From Coriaria nepalensis (lineage: Eukaryota; Streptophyta; Magnoliopsida; Cucurbitales; Coriariaceae), in NCBI GenBank assembly GCA_027186245.1, contig CP114482.1, positions 32,073,209 through 32,137,208 of the forward strand: DNA of 64,000 nucleotides, read 5' to 3'. A program made the translations under genes and the position numbers. A model generated the notes under the pieces. It was not told the DNA's origin. It searched no databases and was given only the letters and a program-made list of their open reading frames with translations. Shown piece after piece: positions 36,859-48,100 of this stretch. Every line of letters starts with the position of its first letter. Within the stretch, counting starts at the first letter, position 1.

Positions 36859-39164
36859 ATACTGCCGACTTTCTCACAGCATATCGAGTTAACTTCTATC
36901 CATATTATACAATTAGATAAGACTTGAGGCTTGAATCTGCTGATATAATCTATAGTTAAATATGAAAAGAAACAATTCATTGGCACAATCTCTTAAGGAG
37001 ATATAAGGTATGCTAATTATAAGAAGAATCATCATGATGATTAAGTTTAGACATAAAATTATAATGTGAGCATGCACAGATCATAACATGAGCAATATGT
37101 ATGTGATAAGGATGCTTTGTACGTACTAGATTGTACTAAATTGACTACGAAACCTCTATTTTTGTTCACATATGAATTTCTTCATCAATTGTTATAGGGA
37201 TTCACAAAAATAAATCAAGACTCATATACAGATTAATGAAGACATAAGATAGAAACCATGCTTGACAATTAAGTCATTTACAAGCCGAAATATCATAAGT
37301 TAACCATGGAACTTGTGCTATAAAGAGTTTTATAGCTCTTGCAATTATCTATTATGAATCATAGTTATCCCAGTGAATCTTCACTACATTAATCAAGTGA
37401 GACGTAAGAACCACAAGATAGAAGATAAGGTTTTAATGATATTGTAAAAGCAATTTCTACTTTATGGAGAAATAAGATGAAAATACCATTAAAAGGACCA
37501 TGAGAATGAGAGTACATTATAGATTTCTCTATTTAGCAATTCAAAATGAGACAATGAACTACGACTAGAATATAACCACTGAATTAAATTTTTTTTTGGG
37601 GGTACTAATGAATTCAATTCACTGACCTATAAACTACTAATATTATACTTGAAGACAAAAAACTAAGGAAAACATGTTATATAAAGGAGGCAAAAAGTGA
37701 AGGAGGACTTGCGTGAATGTTAAGAATGGAACAATTAACCAGAGGAATTTGGTGATATTATGTCAAGAAGCAAAACAAAAACCAGACTTCATACTTTGTT
37801 AATTAGGGAAAGTGGACAATTGGTCATGACAAGAAGATACAAAGGATATGAGAAGTAAGTACTTTATGTTAAGAGAGTACGGGATATATAGCCCTTAGAC
37901 TACATAGTACGGGACTATGGAGAACGACTGATTGGCCATAATGGATGACTTCTTCTTTCTTAGTACTATAGCTTTCCTCAAGACATTTATATGGAGGTTT
38001 AATATTAGTATACGTATTATGTTCTGTTGGTTGCAAAACAAAAATCAAGTTCATATATAATACTCCTTCTGCTTTCAAAAAAAGAAAGCTTCAATTTCTT
38101 TCATGACTAGTTTCTTATCGTAGTTGAAGCATGACATCAACAGTCTGAAGCTATGCTTAATATACATACGAAATCAAAGGAAAACAAACAGATAACCAGT
38201 ACTAAGAAATTTATAAGAAACATACGAAACCAGAGTTATGATTAATGAATAATTCTAATAATATGATTAATTCTAATAATATGATTAATTCAAGTGCTAA
38301 ACTCCTCTTTCTATTTGATCACTAACCTTATTCTCCTATCAACCATATATAAATATATATCTATATATAATTCTCTCTCTCTCTATATATATAATTCTAT
38401 TTGATCACCTTCAATAAATTCAGGGAAAAAACTTGAAGATTTATTTTCGTGAAAATTTGATTACGAACGATTACACGAGCTTGATTTTCGCTTTGAATAG
38501 AGCTTGATTTTGTGCTAGAATGGCTTGATTTCACAGAGGTGGCTTGATCGACCTTTGATTGAGAGTGATTTAGGATTGATTTCGATTAGGGATTGAATAG
38601 GGCAAGTCTTTGTTTCATTCTTTCCATTTTTTGTTTCTATTTCTATTAGGGCACAACATCAATCCGACAATGTTTTGCTTCTTTTTTTTTCTCTTGACAT
38701 TTAGTGGCGCAATTTAATGGGATGTGAGTCCTATAAGATTTAAAGAGGCACTAGATACGAAATGGTGATTGCTACAAGAATGGAATAATCCAATGCATTC
38801 AAGCAAGATAAATATCATGCCGTTTTCTTTTCTTCATTTTTTTTTTTTTTTTTTGCTCATGACCCATAGAATAGCAATTTAGTGGGACGATAGTTTCACA
38901 AGAATTAATTAGTAAAATTACTTTTCTTTCCTAACCAACATAGCAGTATAGATTAGTGGCACAAAGTAAACAACTTTACCACTAATTTAGCAGCATAATT
39001 ATTTGTGCCACCAATTTCATGATACATTAGCAACATTTTTGTAGGCACACGATATAGTGAGAAAATTTAACGACCAACACCGCTAAATTATACCAATTAA
39101 AAAAGCTGCATTATTTTGTGGTGCAACAAAAAACATGCCTCTAATGTGCGTATTTTTAGTAGTG
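36859..39164. other. Noncoding 5' arm of the CACTA element
   Basis: AT-rich, without a supportable ORF. Includes a (CT)n(AT)n microsatellite at about 38371-38393 and subterminal CACTA-type repeats from 38700. Confidence 0.4.
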
Positions 39165-39167
39165 TAG

Positions 39168-40147
39168 GTAATTAGAGTATAGGCTTAATTAATATTTGGT
39201 TGCCCAAAATTATCCTTTATTAATATTATTAACAACAATATTACAAAAATACCAAATTTGGTCCAAAACTCATGAAAATCAATGGGTCAAAATTATACTT
39301 AATTAATTCTTTATCACCCATGACCTAAAACATTAAAATTGGGCCCAAATTCACCTCTTGGCCGGCCACCCTTGTTAAATGATAAGAATCAAAATGTTTA
39401 TAAGGATGAATACAATAAGGATGAATCAAAGATAAGGAAAAAAAATATCTTGGTAAAAAAAAGAAAAACTTCATAATGATTATGTAGAGTAAGAAATGTG
39501 ATTATAAATAAATACATAACTTTATCTTCTCTCTCTTACTCACAAAAGAACTTCTCCCATGAGCTTCTCATCTTCTTCTTCACTCTCTTTTCAAACTATT
39601 AACAAAGATCACTCAATGTTAAAAGAAATATTTATCTCTTAGTGGGTATGCAAGTTTAAGGAAAATTCACTTTTTTTTTTTATAATCATTTTGCTCAATG
39701 ATTCTTTTCAAATGTTTTGATACATGACTTCAAAAACATTATAATAAAATAAATCAAAAAGAAAAAAGGAAAAAAAAAAAAAGGAAAATGGTATAAGACA
39801 TTAATACACTCTTTTGAAGATTGAAAGCCTTCTCTGTTACTCTCTCTCTCTCCTTTTTCTCACAAACTAGTCCAAAATCATCCCGAACTAATCTTAGTCT
39901 ATTATTAATAGAGTCTGAAATCTCAGTTTGTTTGATTTCGTTTGAGGAATTTAGATCTAAGATGTTTCAGTCTGAAATCTTGTGAATTGACAAGATTTGG
40001 GTACGATTATCTTAGATTGAAATCTTGTGATTTCACAAGACTTAAAATTAATACATGTTCTTAATGTGAAATCTTTTTTAGTTTAGTATTTAGTATTTAG
40101 TTGTTTTTCTTACAGGAAGAAATAATTATTAAAAAAATAATAATAAT
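39168..40147. other. Intergenic, no gene
   Basis: AT-rich. 'gggcccaaatt' and 'ggccggccaccc' islands near 39337-39372 resemble LTR U3 sequence, but no paired terminus was found. Imperfect A-tracts near 39752-39783. Confidence 0.3.
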
Positions 40148-40732
40148 GCCATAAGATTTTGGTTTGACCAATTGAGATAGAAATCATGATTTAGGTCTAA
40201 TTTGGTTAGGTAAAAATCTTGTCCCATACTGAAATCATGATTTCGGCCCATAATTTCAGTCTAGGACAATAGATATACTTTTTGCTTTTTAAATTAAAAC
40301 CTTAAACTTAGACTTTAAACTTTATACTTAAACACTAAACATAAACCTTAGAACCATAAACCTAGACTTTATATCTTATACTTCAACTGTAAACATAAGC
40401 CTTAAACCTTAAACTTATACCATAAATCTAAACTAAAAATCTTAAACATAAACTTAAAACCTTAAACGTAGAATTAAAACTTTAAACTTGACTTAAAACC
40501 TTGAACTTAGAATTAAACATTAAATAAAAACCCAAAACACTAAACCTAAAAAAGAAAAAGAAAAAGAAAAAACCACAAGATTTTGGCCTGACCAATTCAT
40601 ACCGAAACCATTATTTCGATATGATTTAGTAAGGTTGAAATCTTATTCTAGATGAAATCATGAGTTTGGTTTATGATTTTAGTCTAAGACAGTAGATGTG
40701 TTTTTTCTTTTTAAACTTAAAAGGGAGCAAAT
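40148..40732. repeat. Tandem duplication flanking an AAACCTTA-type minisatellite
   Basis: A block of about 160 bp at 40148-40290 ('agattttgg..tgaccaatt' through 'agtctaggacaatagat') recurs at 40571-40732 with many substitutions. Between them, 40290-40560 is a degenerate array of 'ccttaaacttaga/aaaccttaaac' words, similar in base composition to but distinct from the CCCTAAA array at 12-15 kb. Confidence 0.6.
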
Positions 40733-41559
40733 CGGAATAATTGAGTAAGTCGAGTAGCCCTTGAATTCTCTATACTTTGTTCCTTACCTTTTATTTTATA
40801 GAGCAAGTTTTGGAGACCAGTGTCATCATTGCAAATGTTGATGCAAAATTAGAAATAAAAAATAAAATCCAAAATAAGTGAAAGAAAACTAAGATTCAAC
40901 CTTTTATTTTATAGAGAAACAAGATTTAACTTTTACCCAAGAACAAAAGTGTAAGACAAAAGAAAAAGCTAGAAATCTTGGTAACTAAGTGTCAGGTAGA
41001 GGAGAGAGAATGAATTCTTATAAAGCTTTGCTTCAAGGAGGAGAGTAAAGAAGATGATTTTTTTTCTCAAGACCAAACAAGAAGAATAATAGAGGACAAC
41101 ATGCCTTGACTTTCTAACTCGAAAGGGTAGTTGAAAACGAGAGTTACGAGCAAGAGTAGCTTTCAACTTTCATTTATTTTCATAATTGAGAAAACTATTA
41201 TGTTTCTTGACATGTTTCATTTATTTATTTCTTTTTATGGTTTATATGTGATAATGTGAGAGTTCTTATACAAGACTCTGTAACCAAGTTAGATACTCTG
41301 TTTCTTATAAGATTAGTTTGCTTAAGCATTTTTATATCCCAATTTGAATCTAATTTATATTCTAAAACTGCTAGGGCAAATTGAATGCTAATTGTTTAAA
41401 GCATTACTCTTAAAGATTTGATCTTTGTATTATGTATAAATGAAAATGATTAACCCTTAACTAATCCCATAAAACGAAAGATATGATCATCATTATCCAA
41501 TGGAGATCGAACCCTTGTGAATGGCGTACAATTCTCAATGCAAAGTGATCACTGTTATT
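40733..41559. other. Intergenic, no gene recognised
   Basis: No coding region supported. The 65-codon minus frame at 40969-41166 is basic and without a recognised family. Confidence 0.35.
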
Positions 41560-44275
41560 GCCTAAAACACTACTTTCTCCCATTGGCACAATTGATTTGG
41601 ATATATTTCTTTTTCCATATTACAACATATTACAAACCTTCATGCTCAACTAGACAAACAAAATATATAATTTTGTGTCATTTGTCCCCGTGCCAAATAA
41701 ATAAAATTACCTTTCCCAATCAATATATCACATTCTTCAAATTGTTTGATTTGATTCATTTAAATGTATGGAGACCTTATCATACACCTTCTCATTCAGG
41801 TACTCGATAGTTCTTAACTGTTATAAATGATCATTCTCGAGCCTTTTGGACATTTCTTATGATATCAAAGGTTGAAACTTTTTCTTTCCTTAGGTCCTTT
41901 ATTTTAATGGTCTAAACAAAGTTTCATGTTACAATCAAGCAACTTAGGAGTGACAATGGCACATAATTTTTTAACAGAGAGTGCACTACTTTCCTCTCTT
42001 CCCTTGGCATTATCCACCAAAGTTCTTGCCTTTATACCCCTCAGCAAATTGGGATAGTTGAGAGAAAGCACATACATCTCTTAGATATTGCTTGTGCCAG
42101 CCAAATACTAGGGTAAGTTTATTCAAACAACCACTTATTTGATCAATAGGATTCCTTCAATTCTGCCTAATCATAAAACACCTTTTGAAATACTTTTCCA
42201 TCGACCACCTTTTATTGATCATCTTAAAGTCTTTGGATGTTTGTGCTTTGTCAAGAAGCCTTCTATACTTGATAAACTTTTAAACATATCCTCTCCTTCT
42301 ATTTTCATGGGCTATTCACTCACTCAGAAGGGTTATAAGGTTTATAATCTTGAAACTCAAACCTTTATAGTTAGCAGGGATGTAATTTTTCATGAGAATG
42401 TTTTCCCTTACTCCTCACAACCTCATATATCTATTTTTTCTTAGACATACAGTTTTGCAAATGATGAATTTTCTCATAACTTTACTGTATTCATCCCTCA
42501 CTCCCATTATTCCTAATTCTATCTCTATTCCTATTTCTGAGTCTGATTCTAATTCTTTATCTGCTCTATATACCACACTCAGAAGATCTACTAGAGTTTC
42601 AAAACCATTTATATGGCAGAAAGATCATGTTTGTCATAATGCTTTAATTCAATTTCTTATATCTTCATCTGTTTCTTATGCTCATCTAACTTCATCATAT
42701 CAATGTTATATGTCTGCCCTTGATAACCTTTCTAAACCAAAGTCATATAGTGAAGCCAAAATAGATCCCTTTTGTGTCTATGCAATGAACAATGAAATAA
42801 GTGATTCACAATCAAATTTCCCCTTCCTCCTAACAAAAAGACCACTGGATGTCGTTAGGTCTTTAAAATCAAGTTGAAGTCCAATGGCACACTTGAGCGT
42901 TACAAAGCAAGATTGGTTGCTAAGGGCTACAATCAGAAAGAAGGAATAGACTACTCAGAGACCTTTAGCCCAATCGTTAAAATGGAGACTGTCTGAGCAA
43001 TTTTGTCTCTTGCTTCAATTCGTAATTGGCCGTTGTACTAGCTTGATGTCGACAATACTTTCCTATAGGGCGATCTCATAAATGAAGTGTCTATTGACTT
43101 ATCTCTAGGATTTGAGAATTCTGATGACAAACTTGTCTGCAAGTTCGTGAAGTCACTATATGGACTTAAACAAGCATCGAGGCAGTGGAATCACAAGTTT
43201 ACATTTGCTTTAATTGCTGGTGGTTTTATCTAATCCTCTACTGACTATTCTTTCTTTACAAAGTCAACCTCATCCTCCTTTATAGTATTGTTAGCATATG
43301 TTGACTGGTGATTGTGAGATTGTTATCACTGCAACAAAGGATTATCTGAAGGCACAGTTTCGTATGAAGGATTTAAGGATATTGCGTTTCTTTCTAGGAC
43401 TAGAAACAACCCGAAACTCAAAGGGCATATGTTTTACTCATCGTAAATATGCCCTGGAATTGTTAGAAGAGGTTGGGTTATGTGTCGCTAAACCAGCTTC
43501 TACTCCCATGGAGCAGATCTCAAGTTGACTTCAACAATATTTAATCAACTTACTGATTACTCATGTCGATGATAAACCTTTAGGGAATATTACTGCATAT
43601 CAGCGTCTAATTAGCCGTTTGATCTACTTAACTACTTCTAGACCTAATATTTCCTATGCTATGCAGATCTTGAGTCAATTCATGTAGGCTCCAAAAACTT
43701 CCCAACGTGAAGCTACTTTACGAGTTCTATGCTATATTAAGGAAAATTCCTGTTTGGATTTATTTTTCAATTCTTCCAACCCTCTTCATTTGGATGCACA
43801 TTGTGATTCCGATTCGGCTTCCTGCCCAATGTTAAGACGATCGCTTTCTAGCTACATGATTTAGTTGGATTCTTCTCTTATTTCATGGAAGACCAAAAAA
43901 TATACCACTATTAGCAAATCTTTAGCCGATGCTGAGTATCATGTTATGACCTCCACTACATGTGAGATTACTTGGCTCCTTAGTCTCTTCAAAGATTTAC
44001 AAATTCATTTTCACAAGCCTGTGTTACTCTATTATGACAACTCCGCTGCGAGACGAATTGTTGTGAATCCTGTATTTCATGAGAGGATGAAATCTATTAA
44101 CATATACTATCACATCGTTCAAGAGAAAATTTGGAAATGTATTCTTCAAACTGCTTCAGTACACACAACAAATCAGCTAATTGATTAATTGACTAAGGCA
44201 TTGTCTAAAGAATATGTTTTTCTTTTGTTCAAGATGGGTGTTATAGACCTTTTTCACCCTCCATCTGAGAGGGGG
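41560..44275 (+). pseudogene. Copia-3 integrase-RT-RNase H pseudogene
   Basis: 5'-truncated: begins in integrase (a C-x2-H-L relic and FDLIHLNVW(G)PYHTPSHSG near 41680-41805). The integrase C-terminus is open at 42139-42444 (INRIPS, HLKVFGCLCF, FMGYSLTQKGYKVYN). RT blocks [20 protein letters not shown] (42896), DVDNTFL*GDL and KSLYGLKQASRQW (43150) follow; the YVDD site reads YVDW followed by a stop (about 43300). RNase H has SWKTKKYTTISKS and LADAEYH near 43880-43935. The C-terminal tail (LLFKMGVIDLF) precedes a PPT. Many stops; LTR only at the 3' side. Confidence 0.85.
44265..44275 (+). other. Polypurine tract of Copia-3
   Basis: 'ctgagaggggg' immediately before the TGTTA start of the LTR; the canonical plus-strand primer position of plant Copia elements. 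Confidence 0.75.
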
Positions 44276-44450
44276 TGTTAAAGTTAGAGTTAGAGTTAGA
44301 GTTAGAGTTAGTTTGTGTGTTAGAGTTAAGAGTTAGTTTGTTAATGCTAACTAATATCTATTAGCATAGTCTATATAAAGTTGTCTGTAACTTTTGGATT
44401 AATTAATGAGAATTATTATTTTCATTCATCATTCTCTCTCTATCGTGATA
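44276..44450 (+). repeat. Copia-3 3' LTR with AGAGTT hexamer run
   Basis: Starts TGTTA after the polypurine tract and contains about five AGAGTT/TTAGAG hexamers at 44283-44312, then a TATA element CTATATAAAG (44371-44380). The right end is approximate because no 5' LTR is available for comparison. Confidence 0.65.
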
Positions 44451-45192
44451 AAAACTAATCGAGGTAAACTTAAAAGGGATATTGCCTCAATCTATAGTGC
44501 TAAATAATCGGAGCCAATGATTCTCTCACAGACAAGCCCCCAATCACCAACCGTGCTAGAAATGAACTGAGAAGAAGACGATGAAGAATTGAGAAATGGA
44601 GAACAAGCCGATGAGGAAATTTTGCTTAGAAAATATATGTTGAAGAGAAATGGAGAAAAGATGCGTTTATATCATAAATTGATTTTTTTTCAGAAGTTTT
44701 ACCAAATTCCAGAAACCCAATTTTTTGCCTCGTAATATGATTTTCTTGTAACAATTATAAAATTGATATTTTAGATGCAAAATATAAAAACTGTTGCTAA
44801 GCACAGCCAAATAAGGGAATTGGGAAGTGTTGGGGCATGAAGCTCGGATAGAAAAAGATGAAAAATAATTGAGAAGGAATGGTCAAATTATAAAGAATGC
44901 CCAAATATTTCAATAATTACAAAAACCTAATATTCTGAAAATTGAAATTTAATATGACCCACTAAAATGGTCACATTAGGGTGCACCAAGGCCCGCGGAT
45001 GACTGACTGATACGTACGGTCTGCACCCCTAACCTAACCGCCTGAAGAAATAGAGAAAATTTATATTTCAATGATCGAATGTGTTGATTGAACCTGTTTT
45101 AGTTCACAATTTAGGGTGCACCACGGCCCAACCGAAGCCAAACTCGAGAGAACACTTCTTCGCCATTTCTGTCGGAGAAAGTAGAAGTAGAC
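44451..45192 (+). promoter_or_regulatory. SPT5 upstream region and 5' UTR
   Basis: 742 bp between the Copia-3 LTR and the SPT5 ATG. No element or ORF was recognised. The 5' UTR probably begins in the last 150 bp, but no clear TATA box fixes it. Confidence 0.4.
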
Positions 45193-48100
45193 ATGCCTCG
45201 CCGGCGAGATGAGGATGACGATGAAGGACTTGATCCGGAGGAGGAAGAGTACGAAGAAGAGCAGGGACAGTATCTCGAGGAAGAGGACGAAGAGGTAGAA
45301 GAGGACCGGTCGAGCCGGAAGAGGAGGAGATCTGATTTCATAGACGACGTGGCTGAGGAGGATGAGGATGAAGAGGAGGAGGAGGACGATGATGACGAAG
45401 ATTATCGCGGCGGCGGTAGTGGAGGTCGGAGGCAGCGAGCCAAGAGGCCGAGTGGGTCCCAGTTTTTGGATATTGAAGCTGAGGTCGATAGCGATGATGA
45501 AGAAGAGGAAGAGGAGGGAGAGGACGGTATGTCTTAGTTTCTTATTTTTCCTTGGTTTCATCACTTCAATTTGAAATTGCTTTCGAAATGGTAGATAAGA
45601 TTAGCTGGTCTGGGAAATTGGCTGCGGCTTTTCCAGTTTCCTTTTGTACTGTACATAGGGTTATTAGGGTTACAACTCTTCTATATGTGAGTAGGGTTGA
45701 TTGTGTTGATGAGGCTCTTCTTCGTAGACTTCTTATTTTCCTGTAAGAAGTATTGGTAAGATATTACCAGTAGAATAGCAGTAATGCCTTAAGTGAATGA
45801 TTTCTTAATAACCTGAAGGTAGCACTCACTACTTATGAAGACAATTTAAATTTTTATGGAAAGACGTCTGAGTCTATAGAGTCTTAATTGCTAGAAAGGA
45901 GCTAATCTCTGACTGACTAAATGTTGTGATCGCTCTTGGTTAAATGTCTAATCTCTCTTTGCAAAAAAACATTATGAAATGTGCATGATAATGTTAGCAT
46001 AACTTCGAGATGGCTTTCACTTTTCTCTTCCTTTGGATAGAAAAATACAGTGATTGATTATTGAGTATGCCTTGGTTGTTTTGTGCAACATTAACATAAA
46101 AATCACCATGAGGGGATCGATTCAGAAACAAACTGTTTTCTTTGTCCTGTAGACAATTGTCCATGTGAAGGAAAATAATTGAATATTACAAATGGTAGCA
46201 TTCTATTCATAGTCTATGTAGCAGCAGAAGGTTTTCGATGGTGTATCGCAATTCAAAGACCAATCAATGGGAAGATCTGTTTCCTTTATGATTTTCCATC
46301 GAATTGACATATGGTTGTTTAGTTAGAGGTGAGATGCCTTTTTTTTTTTCCTTCATTTTTTAGAGGAGATGATTGAACTTGCAGTGGCATTCTATTGAAT
46401 TGTGTTACTGTTTTGCTGCTGCTGTTTATCTTTTGAGTTGTTATTGTCCCCGGTTGATCCTAAAGTCATTTACACCTTGCAAGTATATTTATGTCATCTG
46501 ATGGCGCTCATTAAACCTCCACTTTTTATGTGTAATTCTTAGAGAGTACTCAGCTTAACAATAACTTGATCATGCAGACTTCATAGTTGATGGTGGGGCA
46601 GATCTACCTGATGAAGATGATGGTAGAAGGATGCATCACAGGCCATTGCTACCACGGGAAGATGACCAGGAAGATGTTGAAGCTCTTGAGAGAAGGATCC
46701 AGGCTAGATATGCAAGGTCAAGTCATACGGAATATGACGAGGAAACAACAGATGTAGACCAACAAGCTCTTTTGCCATCTGTAAGGGATCCAAAGTTATG
46801 GATGGTGAAATGCGCGGTAAACTATACATGTACCTTGACTAGTATGATCTTAAGTTTACCTCTGTATAATCAGTAGGATAGTCTCATATATATTATATTA
46901 TTGTAATTCTTTTTATATTATCACTGTTGCTGCTATTATTAATGTTATTATCTATATTTGCTATAAAGAGTCTTCTAAACTTTACATTTGTGATTTTTAG
47001 ATTGGCCGTGAACGAGAGGTGGCTGTTTGTTTGATGCAAAAATGCATCGATAGAGGGCCCGAGTTGCAAATCAGGTCTGCAATTGCTCTCGATCATTTGA
47101 AAAACTACATATATATTGAAGCAGAGAAAGAAGCCCATGTCAGGGAGGTATGTCTTTAGTTTCTATATCACATCAGAGGGATTGTATATCAATATAGGGA
47201 TCAGATTAGTGCTGTCATAGATTTTTATAAATATATACACATGCATGCATTATACTCGAGTTTGATTCTGGTCCCTGTTCTTGTAGGTTTGCAAAGGTTT
47301 GCGAAATATATTCTCCCAAAAAGTAATGCTTGTTCCAATAAGAGAAATGACCGATGTCCTCTCAGTCGAAAGCAAAGCAATAGATCTTTCTAGAGACACC
47401 TGGGTACGGATGAAGATCGGAACATATAAAGGGGATCTTGCCCAGGTATGTGTGATTTATGAGTTCTGAACTTTGTCTCTTTATCTTACTCTACTGTGTT
47501 TGGCACTGAGGCTTGGTTTAATAGAGAATATATAGATGTCTGTAATTAACCTCTTAGGCTCTCTGCTTTACAGGTGGTGGATGTTGATAATGTGCGGCAG
47601 AGAGTTAAAGTGAAATTAATTCCAAGGATAGATTTACAGGCTCTTGCTCTTAAATTGGTATTTTATTTATTTTTTAATCTCTCTTTTATGTGCTCTTGCT
47701 ATTCGATTGGTATTCAAATAAATTTCATCTTGAAGAATGGGTTTCTATCTTACATGAACCTGCTTAATATCATCTCACCAAGTAAGCTGTATACAAGGTG
47801 AAGTTATGGTGATTATAAACGTGGTAAAAGTTGTTGGTCATATGAACTCGAGTAATCTTAAGGAGTTCATTTCATTCCTTTATTTCTTTTTAATCTTTGA
47901 GAGGAGGGAAAAAAAAAATCAAGTAGATACAATGTTGAGTTATTTTTTTGTCTTTCAGGAAAATAGAGAAGTTGTAAAGAAGAAGGCCTTTGTTCCTCCA
48001 CCACGTTTTATGAATGTTGATGAAGCTAGGTAATGCTATTTCTCTCCATCCCAACTTAGTTGACCGGTATTTTCAATGGGTTAATTTCTTGCTTAATGTG

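Larger units (their letters stand above)
33490..39164 (-). mobile_element. Degenerate CACTA (En/Spm) transposon
   Basis: The right terminus, read on the minus strand, begins CACTACTAAAAATACG at 39164, followed by TAG (39165-39167) as the possible 3-bp duplication. The left end lies where the alignment with Copia copy 1 stops (about 33488); no intact CACTA motif is visible there. Both subterminal zones (33500-33790 and 38700-39140) are rich in TGCCAC/CCACTAAA words. The interior encodes TNP2 transposase relics on the minus strand (35370-36858) and carries an R1 insertion. Confidence 0.6.

Noticed and set aside
40969..41166. 65-codon basic minus-strand frame
   Set aside because: No family recognised and no promoter or splice context; likely chance.
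45061..45564. Long minus-strand frames opposite SPT5 exon 1 (167 and 76 codons)
   Set aside because: They are the antisense of the GAG/GAT-rich acidic coding exon, giving Leu/Phe/Ser-rich strings with no domain; SPT5 explains the sequence.
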